DNA of 64,000 bases from Alkalilimnicola sp. S0819 (GTDB taxonomy: Bacteria; Pseudomonadota; Gammaproteobacteria; Nitrococcales; WHIW01). How positions within the stretch are numbered: the stretch's first letter is position 1; each line of letters opens with the position of its first letter. Made by a program: the position numbers and the translations under genes. Of this stretch, positions 21,241-31,477 are shown piece by piece. The stretch is taken from the NCBI RefSeq assembly GCF_009295635.1, contig NZ_WHIW01000008.1, positions 1-64,000 on the forward strand. The letters run 5' to 3'. The notes under the pieces are model-generated. The model ran no database searches and was not told where the DNA came from. It was given only the letters and a program-made list of their open reading frames with translations.

Positions 21241-21386
21241 CTTGGGCGGCGCCGAAGGCGGGGGGCCCGGGATCTTCGGCGATATGCGCACAGCTTTGCT
21301 GGCCTGGGAAGCCTCGATTCCGTCTTCGGCGGCCTCGAGGCCATGCCGGCGGACCGTAATCCGCCACCGTTCACAATCCCGTCATG

Positions 21387-21415
21387 GTCTTGCGCGGCGC
21401 GGCTCGTTACTATGA
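21387..21415 (+). promoter_or_regulatory. Tentative promoter upstream of the DAHP synthase gene
   Basis: A good -10 hexamer TATGAT (21410-21415) lies 49 bases upstream of the start codon; the -35 region (tcttgc, 17-base spacer) is poor. In the same 224-base gap a 7-bp inverted repeat (gccgaag 21251-21257 / cttcggc 21274-21280) could end the prmC message. No TyrR or Trp operator could be recognised. Confidence 0.3.
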
Positions 21416-21464
21416 TAGCTTGCTTTGCAGAGCGGAATGACCCGCAGGCGAGACCGGATCAAAT

Positions 21465-22556
21465 ATGGACGAGCAGCACGTAGACAACCTCAACGTCGTG
21501 AGCCTGGACTTAATGCCCACCCCCGCCGAGATCAAGCGCAAGCTGCCTCTGAGCGAGGCGGCGGCGCGCACCGTGGTGGAAGGGCGCAAGGTGGTGCAGA
21601 ACATCCTCGACGGCAGCGATCCGCGCATGCTGGTCGTGGTGGGGCCTTGTTCCATCCACGACACGAAGGCGGCCAAGGAGTATGCCCAGCGCCTCAAGGC
21701 CCTGCACGATGAGCTCAAGGACACCCTCTACATCGTCATGCGGGTGTACTTCGAGAAGCCCCGCACCACCGTGGGCTGGAAGGGGCTGATCAACGACCCC
21801 TACATGGACGATTCCTTCCGCATCGAGGAAGGCCTGCAGATGGCGCGGGAGCTGCTGCTGTACGTGAACGAGCTGGGCCTGCCCGCCGGCACCGAGGCGC
21901 TGGACCCGCTGACCCCGCAATATCTCGCGGATCTGATCAGCTGGACCGCCATCGGCGCGCGCACCACCGAATCCCAGACCCATCGCGAGATCGCCAGCGG
22001 CTTGTCCAGCCCGGTGGGCTTCAAGAACGGCACCGACGGCAGCCTGCAGGTGGCGATCAACGCCCTGCAGTCCGCCGCCTCGCCCCACAGCTTCCTGGGC
22101 ATCAACCAGGATGGCCAATCGGCGGTGGTCCGCACCCGCGGCAACCGCTACGGCCACGTGGTGCTGCGCGGCGGCGAACGGCCCAACTACGACTCGGTGA
22201 GCATCGCCCTGTGCGAGAAGGAGCTGGATGACGCCGGCCTGCGCACCAAGCTGGTGGTGGACTGCAGCCACTCCAACTCCAACAAGGACCCGGCCTTGCA
22301 GCCGCTGGTGCTGGAGAACCTGGTCAATCAGGTGTTGGAGGGCAATCGCTCCATCGTCGGCGTGATGCTCGAGAGCCATCTGGGCTGGGGCAATCAGAAG
22401 CCCGGCAAGCCCGAGGAACTGCAGTACGGCGTGTCCATCACCGATGCCTGCATCGACTGGGACACCACCGCCAGTTGCCTGCGCGAGTCGGCGAACAAGC
22501 TGCGCGAGGTGCTGGCGACTCGGGAGTCCGAGAGCCCCGCGGCGGCGGGAGCTTGA
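21465..22556 (+). CDS. aroF: 3-deoxy-7-phosphoheptulonate (DAHP) synthase, class I
   Basis: A 363-residue AroF/G/H-type enzyme that condenses phosphoenolpyruvate with erythrose-4-phosphate, the first step of the shikimate pathway. Conserved segments include VVVGPCSIHD (metal-binding Cys), RVYFEKPRTTVGWKGLINDP, IGARTTESQTHREIASGLS, GFKNGTDGS, and the metal ligands in VVDCSHSNSNKD and SITDACIDW. Which aromatic amino acid inhibits it cannot be decided reliably from the sequence by eye, so the aroF/aroG choice is provisional. It stands alone between prmC and dksA. Confidence 0.93.
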   Translation: MDEQHVDNLNVVSLDLMPTPAEIKRKLPLSEAAARTVVEGRKVVQNILDGSDPRMLVVVGPCSIHDTKAAKEYAQRLKALHDELKDTLYIVMRVYFEKPRTTVGWKGLINDPYMDDSFRIEEGLQMARELLLYVNELGLPAGTEALDPLTPQYLADLISWTAIGARTTESQTHREIASGLSSPVGFKNGTDGSLQVAINALQSAASPHSFLGINQDGQSAVVRTRGNRYGHVVLRGGERPNYDSVSIALCEKELDDAGLRTKLVVDCSHSNSNKDPALQPLVLENLVNQVLEGNRSIVGVMLESHLGWGNQKPGKPEELQYGVSITDACIDWDTTASCLRESANKLREVLATRESESPAAAGA

Positions 22557-22574
22557 CGACCTGCTTCGGTAAGG

Positions 22575-22632
22575 GTTGAATTGACCGGAATGGATCACAG
22601 CTCTTGGCTGATGCCAACAGCGCCAATTCAAC
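22575..22632. other. Nested inverted repeats in the region before dksA
   Basis: Perfect 9-bp arms gttgaattg (22575-22583) and caattcaac (22624-22632) enclose a smaller perfect hairpin ttggc-tgat-gccaa (22604-22617). This lies 19 bases after the DAHP synthase stop and about 94 before the dksA start. It could be an operator, a leader structure or part of a terminator; there is no T-run. Confidence 0.4.
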
Positions 22633-22725
22633 GATAAGGGCGCTCGCCGTCGGTTCGAAATGGACGGGCGGGCGGCCCCCGGCGACATGAGTCGTCGCGG
22701 GGTGGGCTAAGGGAGGAAAGCACCA

Positions 22726-23157
22726 ATGTCCCAGAAACAACATGCGCCGGTAAAGGATTTTACGCCGTACGAACCCAGCAAGGGTGAGGAGTACATGAGC
22801 CGCGAGCAGCTGGATCATTTCCGTGATCTGCTGCAGACCTGGAAGCAGCAACTCCAGGAAGAAGTCGAGCGCACCATGAGCCACATGCGCGACGACGCCA
22901 ACAACTATGCCGATCCCGCGGACCGTGCCTCTCAGGAGGAGGAGTTCGCCCTGGAACTGCGCACCCGTGACCGCGAGCGCAAGTTGATTCGCAAGATCGA
23001 CCAGACCCTGGAGAAGATCCGTCAGGACGATTACGGCTACTGCGAGCAGTGCGGCATCGAGATCGGCCTGCGCCGGCTGGAGGCTCGCCCCACGGCCACG
23101 CTGTGCATCGATTGCAAGACCCTGGAAGAGATTCGGGAGAAGCAGCGGGTGGCGTGA
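22726..23157 (+). CDS. dksA: RNA polymerase-binding transcription factor DksA
   Basis: A 143-residue DksA. The long coiled coil carries the acidic tip DPADRAS that enters the polymerase secondary channel, and the C-terminal zinc finger has CEQC and CIDC pairs. It works with ppGpp in the stringent response. Translation starts at ATG 22726 after a strong ribosome binding site (gggaggaaag). A near-ideal rho-independent terminator follows 20 bases after the stop, so it is probably monocistronic. Confidence 0.97.
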   Translation: MSQKQHAPVKDFTPYEPSKGEEYMSREQLDHFRDLLQTWKQQLQEEVERTMSHMRDDANNYADPADRASQEEEFALELRTRDRERKLIRKIDQTLEKIRQDDYGYCEQCGIEIGLRRLEARPTATLCIDCKTLEEIREKQRVA

Positions 23158-23177
23158 CGTCCGAACCGCAGCATTGT

Positions 23178-23208
23178 GAAGAAAGGCCGCGTTCTGCGGC
23201 CTTTCTTC
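23178..23208 (+). terminator. Rho-independent terminator of dksA (perhaps bidirectional)
   Basis: A 13-bp perfect stem gaagaaaggccgc / gcggcctttcttc with loop gttct. The T-rich 3' arm and the A-rich 5' arm would serve both dksA and the convergent prfA message. Confidence 0.85.
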
Positions 23209-23233
23209 GTTCCGTACCGCGATCCCCTCCGCA

Positions 23234-24315
<1,082 letters not shown>

Positions 24316-24319
<4 letters not shown>

Positions 24320-25572
24320 TGCGGTTTCCTTGCCACGTCCAGCAGCCGGGCGTAGGCCGCCAGAGTCGCCTGCTCCCCCTCGCCGGCGGCTTCGCGCAGG
24401 CCGCGGGTGGGGGCGTGGGTGAGTTTATTGGTCAGGGTGTAGGCCAGATACTCCAGCACTTGCTCGGCGGGCTCGCCCCGGCGCAGCCGGGCCTGGGCCC
24501 GCGCCATGACCTCGTCCCGGCTGCGCCGGGCGCGCTCGCGGTATTCGCGGATCAGCGCCACCGCGTCCTGGCTGCGCAGCCAGCGCAGGTAGCGCCCGCT
24601 CTGCTCGACGATGATCGCCTCGGCCTGCCGGGCGGCCTCGCGGCGCGAGCGCAGATTCTCCTGAATGACCTCGCGCAGATCATCCACCGTGTAAAGGTAC
24701 ACATCGGCAAGCTCGCCCACTTCCGGCTCGATGTCCCGGGGCACGGCCATGTCCACCATGAATATGGGGCGGTGCTTGCGCGCCTTCAGCGCCCGCTCCA
24801 CGCTGCCCTTGCCGAGTATGGGCAGGCGGCTGGCGGTGGAGGCGATGATGATGTCGGTCTCGACCAGCTGCGCCGGGATGTCCGGCAGCGCGATGCCGCG
24901 ACCCTGGTGCTGGGCGGCGAGCTGTTGCGCCTTCTCCAGGCTACGGTTCGCCACGGTAAGCCCGCCCAGGCCATGATCGCGCAGGTGCCGCGCGGTGAGC
25001 TCCATCATTTCGCCGGCGCCGATCAACAGCGCGCGCTGCTGGCCCAGTTCACCGAAGATCTGATGCGCGAGGCGCACCGCGGCATAAGCCACCGACACGG
25101 GGCTAGCGCCGATGGCGGTGTCGCTGCGCACCTGCTTGGCCACCGCGAAACTGTGCTGGAACAGCCGGTCCAGCACCCCGCCCAGGGTGCCCGCGCTAAG
25201 CGCCTCGCCGTAGGCGCTCTTGGCCTGGCCGAGGATCTGCGGCTCGCCCAGCACCAGCGAGTCCAGCCCGCTCGCCACCCGCAACAGATGATGCACCGCC
25301 TGTTCGCCCTCATGCTGATAGAGGTGCCCGTCCAGGCTGTCCGGGGCGAGCCGGTGATGGCGGTGCAACCACGCGCGCAGCACCTCGGCCTGCTCCGCCA
25401 CGGCGTAGAGCTCGGTGCGGTTGCAGGTGGAGATGATCGCGGCCTCGGCGACGCCCCGCTCGGTGCCGAGTTCTCGCAGAGCACCCTGAAGCTGCTCTGC
25501 ATCGAACACGACCCGCTCGCGGACCTCTACCGGCGCGCTGTGATGACTGAGGCCAAGGACGAGAAGGGACAT
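24316..25572 (-). CDS. hemA: Glutamyl-tRNA reductase
   Basis: A 418-residue GluTR, the first step of C5-pathway haem synthesis: it reduces Glu-tRNA to glutamate-1-semialdehyde using NADPH. The N-terminus [20 protein letters not shown] and the catalytic Cys in [11 protein letters not shown] are typical. The Rossmann segment is [16 protein letters not shown] and a dimerisation domain follows. The frame is open upstream of 25572, but the family N-terminus fixes the start. It is divergent from the TPR lipoprotein gene; the 127-base gap holds no obvious motif. Confidence 0.97.
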
Positions 25573-25699
25573 GATTTTCCAGCGGTGAAGCTGGCGCAAT
25601 TCTAGCAGCCCGGCGGTTTTCCGCCTATCCCATGGCCGGCCTCCGTGCCCGGCCCATGCGAGCTGCGCTCGGCCTGTGTTAAAAGGGGGGGGAACCTGG

Positions 25700-27436
25700 A
25701 TGATCGAGTTGCCCCGCATGTTGCGCACTAGACGCCCTTCGTTGATCACCTTGCTCGCGCCGGCCCTGGCTCTGGGGCTGGCTGCCTGCGCCGGGCCGCA
25801 GCCCCGTGAGGCAGCTGCCCCGGCGCCCGAACCCGCGGCCGAGGCGCCGCCCCGCAGTGCCGATGCGGATCTGATGCTGAAGCTGCTCGCCGCCGAGATG
25901 GCGCTGCGCGAGCAGGACGCGGGGGCGGCGCTCGGCTACTACCGGGAGGCCATGGCCTTGAGCAACAGCCCCCGGGTGGCCAGTCGCACCGCGCAGTTGG
26001 CCCGCTACCTGGGGCGCGATGAGCTGGTGCGGGAGGCCGCCGAGCGTTGGCGCGTCTGGGCGCCGGAAGACCCCCAGCCCCTGCGCCTGCTGGGCCTGCT
26101 GCGCCTGGAGGCGGGCGCCCAGGCTGAGGCGCTGGCCCTGCTCGCCGAGTTCGTCGAGGGCAGTGGCGCCACCGCCGAGGCTTTTGAGCAACTGCTGGCG
26201 GATCTGCGTCAGTCCTCGGCCGCCGATCGCAGCCTGGCGGTGGGCGAGGCGCTGGCCGAGCGCTTTCCGGACAGCCCCGACGCACAGCTCGCGCTGGGGC
26301 GGCTGGCGCTGTGGGAGCAGCGCTACGCGCTGGTGGATGAAGCCGCCGCCCGTGCCCTGGCGCTGCGTCCAGACTGGCGCGATGCCTGGTTCCTGCGCGC
26401 CGAGGCGCAGCGTCGGTCCGGCGACGAGGTGGCCGCCCTGGAAACCCTGGATCAGGCCCTGAAAAGTCAGCCCGCGGACTACGAGCTGCGGCTTCAGTAC
26501 GCCCGCGGACTGCTGGGCGCGGGTTTTTCCGAGCAGGCCCTGGCGCAGTTCCGGCGCTTGCTCAGGCAGCGGCCGGCCGACGCCCGGGTGCTCTACGCCG
26601 CAGGTCTGCTGGCGTTGGAGACCGGCGAGCCGGAGCAGGCGCGCGGCTATCTGTTGAAGCTGCTGGAGCTGGGGGAGCAGACCGACGCGGCGCAGTATTT
26701 CCTGGGTCGCCTGGCAGAATCCGAAGGGGATCTGGAAGGGGCCTTGCGCTGGTACGGCCGGGTGCAGGGCGGCGAGTACCAGGCCCGGGCGCAGTTGCGC
26801 CGTCCCGCGGTGTTGGCGGCCGAGGGCAACCTGGCCGGCGCCCGGAAAATGCTCGCCGAACTGCGAAACGCCCAGCCGGAGCTGGCGATGCAGGCCTGGC
26901 TGGGCGAAGTGGCGCTGCTGCGCGAGGCCGGTGCCCGGGATGAGGCGCGGGCAATGCTGGATCAGGCTCTGGAGAGGCACCCCGGGGAGCCCGATCTGCT
27001 CTACAGCCGTGCCCTGATGGCCGCCGAGGCGGGGGATGTGGCCCGCGCCGAGGAGGATCTGCGCGCGGTGCTGGCCGGCAACCCGGACAATGCCCGGGCC
27101 TTGAACGCGCTGGGCTACACTCTGGTGGATCTCACCGAGCGGGTGGAGGAGGGCTTCGCGCTGATCCGCCGCGCCTACCAGGGTGCCCCGGACGACCCGG
27201 CGGTTATCGATAGCATGGGTTGGGCCCATTACCGGATGGGCGAACTGGAGCAGGCGCTGGATTATCTCAGCCGGGCCTACGAACTCTACCCAGACCAGGA
27301 AGTCGGCGCGCATCTCGGCGAGGTGCTCTGGCAGCTGGGCCGGCGGGAGGAGGCGCGGGCGATTTGGCGGGCGGTGCTGGAGCGTGATTCGGCGAGCCCC
27401 GCCGTGCGTGAGACCATGGAGCGACTGACCCGGTGA
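25700..27436 (+). CDS. Tetratricopeptide-repeat lipoprotein
   Basis: A 578-residue protein with a lipoprotein signal peptide (hydrophobic run ending LGLAACAG) and a Pro/Ala-rich linker. The rest is alpha-helical TPR-type repeats, for example AAEMALREQDAGAALGYYRE and the C-terminal LNALGYTLVDLTERVEEG with SMGWAHYRMGELEQALDYL. Homologues often precede lolB in gammaproteobacteria, but no defined function is known to me. The start is ATG 25700 after a G-rich ribosome binding site; a GTG at 25676 is less likely. Its stop overlaps the lolB GTG, implying coupling with lipoprotein insertion. Confidence 0.85.
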   Translation: MIELPRMLRTRRPSLITLLAPALALGLAACAGPQPREAAAPAPEPAAEAPPRSADADLMLKLLAAEMALREQDAGAALGYYREAMALSNSPRVASRTAQLARYLGRDELVREAAERWRVWAPEDPQPLRLLGLLRLEAGAQAEALALLAEFVEGSGATAEAFEQLLADLRQSSAADRSLAVGEALAERFPDSPDAQLALGRLALWEQRYALVDEAAARALALRPDWRDAWFLRAEAQRRSGDEVAALETLDQALKSQPADYELRLQYARGLLGAGFSEQALAQFRRLLRQRPADARVLYAAGLLALETGEPEQARGYLLKLLELGEQTDAAQYFLGRLAESEGDLEGALRWYGRVQGGEYQARAQLRRPAVLAAEGNLAGARKMLAELRNAQPELAMQAWLGEVALLREAGARDEARAMLDQALERHPGEPDLLYSRALMAAEAGDVARAEEDLRAVLAGNPDNARALNALGYTLVDLTERVEEGFALIRRAYQGAPDDPAVIDSMGWAHYRMGELEQALDYLSRAYELYPDQEVGAHLGEVLWQLGRREEARAIWRAVLERDSASPAVRETMERLTR

Positions 27437-28017
27437 AGTGCTGGTTGACCGTGTTGCTTGCCGCACTGCTGCTGGTCGGCTGCGCCACCCGGCCGCCCCA
27501 GGAGGACGTTCGCGGCGACCGGGAGCAGGCCCTGCTGGCGGTGGAGCAGTGGTCGCTCAGCGGGCGCGCGGTATTGCGCGCCCCGCGCGAAAGCGGCCGG
27601 TTCAGCGTGGCCTGGCGCCAGGACGGCGCCGCCTACGATATCTGGCTGCGCGCCCCGTTGGGGGCGGGCAGCCTGCACCTGCGGGGCGAGCCGGGCCGGG
27701 CAAGCCTGCAGACCCGGGACCGGATCCTGCGCGCGGCGAGCCCCGCGCAGTTGCTGGCCGCTTACCTGCCGGCCCCGCTGCCGGTGGAGGCGCTGGGATA
27801 CTGGCTGCGCGGCCTGCCCCAGCCGGGCGGGGGCGCCCGCTTGCAAAGGGACGAGGACGGCCTGCCGCGCGCCCTCGCCCAGGGAGCCTGGGAGGTGGAG
27901 TACCGCCGATACGTCAGCGTCGGCGGTTTCCTGTTGCCCGAGGTGCTGCACCTGCGCGGCCCCGATGTGGAGTTGCGCCTGGCCGTCAACGAATGGGTGC
28001 TCGATGGCAGGCCCTGA
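27433..28017 (+). CDS. lolB: Outer-membrane lipoprotein receptor LolB
   Basis: A 194-residue lipoprotein (lipobox LLLVGCAT near residue 15). It has the LolB beta-sheet half-barrel pattern: WSLSGRAVLRAPRESGRFSV, then YDIWLRAPLGAGSLHLRG, then the conserved LPVEALGYWLRGLPQPGG. LolB takes lipoproteins from LolA and inserts them in the outer membrane. It has a GTG start overlapping the TPR gene's stop; its end overlaps ispE by 14 bases. The lolB-ispE-tRNA-Gln-prs order is conserved in gammaproteobacteria. Confidence 0.92.
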   Translation: MKCWLTVLLAALLLVGCATRPPQEDVRGDREQALLAVEQWSLSGRAVLRAPRESGRFSVAWRQDGAAYDIWLRAPLGAGSLHLRGEPGRASLQTRDRILRAASPAQLLAAYLPAPLPVEALGYWLRGLPQPGGGARLQRDEDGLPRALAQGAWEVEYRRYVSVGGFLLPEVLHLRGPDVELRLAVNEWVLDGRP

Positions 28018-28891
28018 ATCCGTCGGCTGGCCCGCGCCGGCCAAGCTGAACCTGTTCCTGCACGTCTGCGCGCGCCGCGCCGACGGCTACCACGAGCTGC
28101 AGACCGTCTTCCAGTTGCTGGACCACGGTGATGAGCTGGACTTCGTGCCCCGCGGTGACGGCGCTATCCGTCGCTCGGCCGGCCCCGAGGCGGTACCGCC
28201 GGAAGAGGATCTGGTAGTGCGCGCGGCCCGCCTGCTGCAGGCACAGGCCGGTATCCGCCAGGGCGTGGATATCCGGGTGCGCAAACGCCTGCCCCTGGGG
28301 GGCGGGCTGGGGGGCGGCAGTTCCGATGCGGCCACCACCCTGGTGGCCTTGAACGCGCTCTGGGGCGCGGAGCTTTCCACCGAGGAACTGGCCACGCTGG
28401 GCCTGCGTCTGGGAGCGGACGTGCCGGTCTTCGTGCGCGGCGAAAGTGCCTTCGCCGAAGGCGTGGGGGAGCGCCTGCAGCCGTTGGCGCTGCCCGAACA
28501 ATGGTTTTTGGTCATCGCCCCGGCGGTGAGCGTGAGCACCGCCGAGGTGTTCACGGCACCTGAATTGACAAGGGATACCCCGCGTATCAAAATACCGCCC
28601 CTTGAATTTCATCGGTGTCGCAACGATTGCGAACCGGTGGTGCGTACACGGTATCCGCCCGTGGCCCGAGCCCTGGATTGGCTCTCCAGCCACGCCCCGG
28701 CCCGCCTGACCGGCACCGGGGGCTGTGTGTTCGCGCCCTTCGCGGCGCGGGCGCGGGCCGAGGCGGTGCTGGCAACACTGCCCGCGGGCTGGCAGGGTTT
28801 CGTCGCCCGCGGCCTGCAGCGTTCCCCCTTGCGGGCGCGGCTGGCGGTGGAGCGGGTGCGCAAGGACAACTGGGGCGTCGCCAAGCGGTAA
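28004..28891 (+). CDS. ispE: 4-diphosphocytidyl-2-C-methyl-D-erythritol kinase
   Basis: A 295-residue GHMP kinase of the MEP isoprenoid pathway. The N-terminal WPAPAKLNLFLHV motif and the ATP-binding GGGLGGGSSDAATTLVALN motif are present, with a C-terminal LTGTGGCVFAPF motif. ATG 28004 lies inside the end of lolB. The frame is open far upstream, but the family N-terminus fixes this start. The last seven codons including the stop (28871-28891) lie within the tRNA-Gln gene, so the C-terminal DNWGVAKR is partly dictated by tRNA sequence. Confidence 0.95.
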   Translation: MAGPESVGWPAPAKLNLFLHVCARRADGYHELQTVFQLLDHGDELDFVPRGDGAIRRSAGPEAVPPEEDLVVRAARLLQAQAGIRQGVDIRVRKRLPLGGGLGGGSSDAATTLVALNALWGAELSTEELATLGLRLGADVPVFVRGESAFAEGVGERLQPLALPEQWFLVIAPAVSVSTAEVFTAPELTRDTPRIKIPPLEFHRCRNDCEPVVRTRYPPVARALDWLSSHAPARLTGTGGCVFAPFAARARAEAVLATLPAGWQGFVARGLQRSPLRARLAVERVRKDNWGVAKR

Positions 28892-28945
28892 GGCACGGGG
28901 TTTTGATCTCCGCATGCGCAGGTTCGAATCCTGCCGCCCCAGCCA
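28871..28945 (+). tRNA. tRNA-Gln (anticodon TTG)
   Basis: Acceptor arms tggggcg/cgcccca pair. The anticodon arm is cgggg-ttttgat-ctccg with anticodon TTG, and the T-arm is gcagg-ttcgaat-cctgc. The genome encodes the 3' CCA (28943-28945). The 5' 21 bases overlap the ispE coding end. Confidence 0.95.
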
Positions 28946-29011
28946 TTCATTTCCATCCCATGCAGCCCGGCCCGCGCGCCGGGCTGTCGTTGTTAGTGCA
29001 GGTGGTGCCTC

Positions 29012-29968
29012 GTGTCCGGAAATGGTCGCATGATGGTCTTCAGCGGCAATGCCAACCGCCCTCTGGCGGAAGCCATAGCGGAGAATCTGAACACGCGCCT
29101 CGGGCAGGCGGAAGTTGGCCGCTTCAGCGACGGTGAAGTGGCCGTGGAGATTGACGAGCACGTGCGCGGCAAGGATGTGTTCATCGTCCAGCCCACCTGT
29201 GCGCCCTCCAATGACAACCTCATGGAGCTGCTGGTCATCGCCGATGCCCTGCGCCGCTCCTCCGCCGCCCGGCTCACCGCCGTGGTGCCGTACTTCGGTT
29301 ACGCCCGCCAGGACCGGCGACCGCGCTCCCAGCGCGTGCCCATCACCGCCAAGCTGGTGGCTGACATGATGTCCGCGGCGGGCATCAACCGCGTGCTCAC
29401 CGTGGACCTGCACGCCGACCAGATCCAGGGCTTCTTCAACTTCCCCGTGGACAACGTCTACGCCTCGCCCATTTTGCTGGGCGACATCTGGCGACAGCTC
29501 TACCCGAACAAGATCGTCGTCTCCCCGGACGTGGGCGGGGTGGTGCGGGCACGGGCCATCGCCAAGCGGCTGGACGACGCGGACCTGGCCATCATCGACA
29601 AGCGCCGCCCCCGGGCCAACGAAGCCAAGATCATGAACATCATCGGCGACGTGCGGGACAAGACCTGCATCATCGTCGACGATATGGTGGACACTGCCGG
29701 CACCTTGTGCGAAGCCGCCAAGGTGCTCAAGGAGCGGGGTGCGTTCAAGGTGGTGGCCTACATCACCCACCCGGTGCTCTCCGGCAAGGCGATCGAGCGC
29801 ATCACCGACTCCCAGCTCGATGAGATGGTGGTCACCAATACCATTCCGCTGGGCGAGGCCGCCGAAGCCTGCAGCAAGATCCGCCAGCTCAGCATGGCCG
29901 GTATGCTGGCCGAGACCATACGCCGCATCAGCAGCGAAGAGTCGGTGAGCGAGCTGTTTGTAGACTGA
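29012..29968 (+). CDS. prs: Ribose-phosphate pyrophosphokinase (PRPP synthase)
   Basis: A 318-residue class I PRPP synthase. Conserved segments are [37 protein letters not shown], the [12 protein letters not shown] metal-binding region, and the PRPP-binding loop [18 protein letters not shown]. It makes PRPP for nucleotide, His, Trp and NAD synthesis. GTG 29012 has a reasonable ribosome binding site (ggtgg); ATG 29030 or 29033 would give a start closer to the E. coli protein. It follows tRNA-Gln by 66 bases. Confidence 0.96.
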   Translation: MSGNGRMMVFSGNANRPLAEAIAENLNTRLGQAEVGRFSDGEVAVEIDEHVRGKDVFIVQPTCAPSNDNLMELLVIADALRRSSAARLTAVVPYFGYARQDRRPRSQRVPITAKLVADMMSAAGINRVLTVDLHADQIQGFFNFPVDNVYASPILLGDIWRQLYPNKIVVSPDVGGVVRARAIAKRLDDADLAIIDKRRPRANEAKIMNIIGDVRDKTCIIVDDMVDTAGTLCEAAKVLKERGAFKVVAYITHPVLSGKAIERITDSQLDEMVVTNTIPLGEAAEACSKIRQLSMAGMLAETIRRISSEESVSELFVD

Positions 29969-29977
29969 CAACCCCCC

Positions 29978-30075
29978 GGTAGGAGCCGCTTCTACCGGAC
30001 AGGGTGGCCGCGCCACCCCGCAGAATTGCGGCATTTTGCCGCAGCACAACGGCCCCGCGCGGGTCGTTCTTTAAG
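29978..30075 (+). other. Cluster of four consecutive hairpins between prs and rplY
   Basis: Successive inverted repeats: ccggtag/ctaccgg, gggtggc/gccaccc, gcggca/tgccgc, and a longer acggccccgcg/cgcgggtcgt arm followed by tctttaag. They may combine a prs terminator with a structured rplY leader. The first hairpin also resembles the GTAGGAGC-type repeats seen in other gaps. Confidence 0.5.
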
Positions 30076-30141
30076 CAAGGCGCCGAACCAGGTCGCGGGG
30101 GAGGCGCCGACCGCCAATCGCGGTTCTGATGGAGAGACGAG

Positions 30142-30789
30142 ATGTCTACTATTGAACTCAAGCTTGATGCTGAAAAGCGCACGGATCTGGGGAAAGGTGC
30201 GAGCCGCCGCCTGCGCCGTGCGAAGAAGATCCCCGCCATCGTCTACGGTGGCGGCAAGGACGCCGTGGCCATCACCCTGGCCGCGCAGCAGGTGCTGCGC
30301 CTGGCCGAGGAAGAGGCCTTCTACTCCCAGATCCTCGAGCTGAAGATCGACGGCAAGGCCGAGCAGGTAGTGCTCAAGGACATGCAGCGCCATGCCTTCA
30401 AGCCCTTGATCGAGCATCTTGATCTGCAGCGCGTCGTCAAGGGCCAGAAGATGGTCATGCACGTGCCCTTCCACTTCCTCAACGCCGAATCCGCCAAGGG
30501 CGTGAAGCTCGGCGGCGGTCGCGTCAACTACGCCATGATCGAGCTGGAAGTCGAGTGTCTGCCCCAGGATCTGCCCGATAACATCGAAGTGGACCTGGCC
30601 GACATGGATATTGGCGACATCCTGCATGTGTCCGATATCACCCTGCCCAAGGGCGTGGTCAGCCGCATACTGGAGCAGGGCGCCGAGCATGACCAGCCGG
30701 TGGTCTCCATTCGCCCGCCCCGCGGCGGTGTCGGCGATGAGGGCGAAGGCGAAGAAGGCGAGGGCGCCGAGGAAGCCGGCGAAGAGTAA
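30142..30789 (+). CDS. rplY: 50S ribosomal protein L25/CTC (TL5 type)
   Basis: A 215-residue long-form L25. The N-terminal 5S-rRNA-binding domain (DLGKGASRRLRRAKKIPAIV) is followed by the TL5 C-terminal beta domain and an acidic Glu/Gly tail (about 20 residues). It binds 5S rRNA in the central protuberance. It starts at ATG 30142 after gagacgag. It lies between prs and pth, the standard gammaproteobacterial order, with pth 18 bases downstream. Confidence 0.95.
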   Translation: MSTIELKLDAEKRTDLGKGASRRLRRAKKIPAIVYGGGKDAVAITLAAQQVLRLAEEEAFYSQILELKIDGKAEQVVLKDMQRHAFKPLIEHLDLQRVVKGQKMVMHVPFHFLNAESAKGVKLGGGRVNYAMIELEVECLPQDLPDNIEVDLADMDIGDILHVSDITLPKGVVSRILEQGAEHDQPVVSIRPPRGGVGDEGEGEEGEGAEEAGEE

Positions 30790-30807
30790 GCGGGCGGCGA
30801 GGCTGAC

Positions 30808-31389
30808 GTGGCCGAACAGGCACCGAAGGTCGAACTGGTCGTGGGCCTGGGGAACCCGGGCGAGCGCTATGCGCAGACCCGTCATAACGCGGGGTTCTGG
30901 TTCGTGGACGAACTGGCCCGCCGTTATGGCGGGTCTTTTCGTGCCGAGGGCAAGTTCTTCGGCGAGCTCGCCCGGGTGACCCTGGACGGTGTCGACTGCC
31001 ATCTGCTCAAGCCCATGACCTTCATGAACAAGAGCGGCCAGTCCATCCAGGCCCTGGCGCACTTCTACAAGATTCCGCCCGAGCGGATCCTGGTGGTGCA
31101 CGACGAGCTGGACCTGCCCCCGGGCCAGGCGAAGCTGAAGCAGGGCGGGGGGCACGGCGGTCACAACGGCCTGCGCGACACCATCCGCGTGCTCGGCCGC
31201 GACTTCGGCCGGCTGCGTCTGGGCGTTGGTCACCCCGGCCACAAGGACGCCGTGGTCGGCTACGTGCTGAGTCGCGCCCCCGCCGCCGAGGAGCAGGCCA
31301 TTCGCGATGCCGCCGACCAGGCCGCCGACTGCATGGCCTGGCTGCTGGCAGGCGACTGGGGCCGAGCGCAGCAGCGTCTGCACACTTGA
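30808..31389 (+). CDS. pth: Peptidyl-tRNA hydrolase
   Basis: A 193-residue Pth with a GTG start. The catalytic His lies in [11 protein letters not shown] after [13 protein letters not shown]. Substrate-binding [11 protein letters not shown] and the [10 protein letters not shown] and [12 protein letters not shown] segments are intact. It recycles tRNA by cleaving peptidyl-tRNA released prematurely from ribosomes. It is likely co-transcribed with rplY and followed after 88 bases by ychF. Confidence 0.96.
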   Translation: MAEQAPKVELVVGLGNPGERYAQTRHNAGFWFVDELARRYGGSFRAEGKFFGELARVTLDGVDCHLLKPMTFMNKSGQSIQALAHFYKIPPERILVVHDELDLPPGQAKLKQGGGHGGHNGLRDTIRVLGRDFGRLRLGVGHPGHKDAVVGYVLSRAPAAEEQAIRDAADQAADCMAWLLAGDWGRAQQRLHT

Positions 31390-31477
31390 TTGTCGCGCCG
31401 CGGCGCCCGTCGCCGCGATGCAGCCGATGGCGGAATCGAGAATTCCCCTTCCCGCCACCACACACCGGAGCACACTC

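Noticed and set aside
27986..30049. Minus-strand open frame of 687 codons
   Set aside because: It crosses ispE, tRNA-Gln and prs in antisense; no family resemblance.
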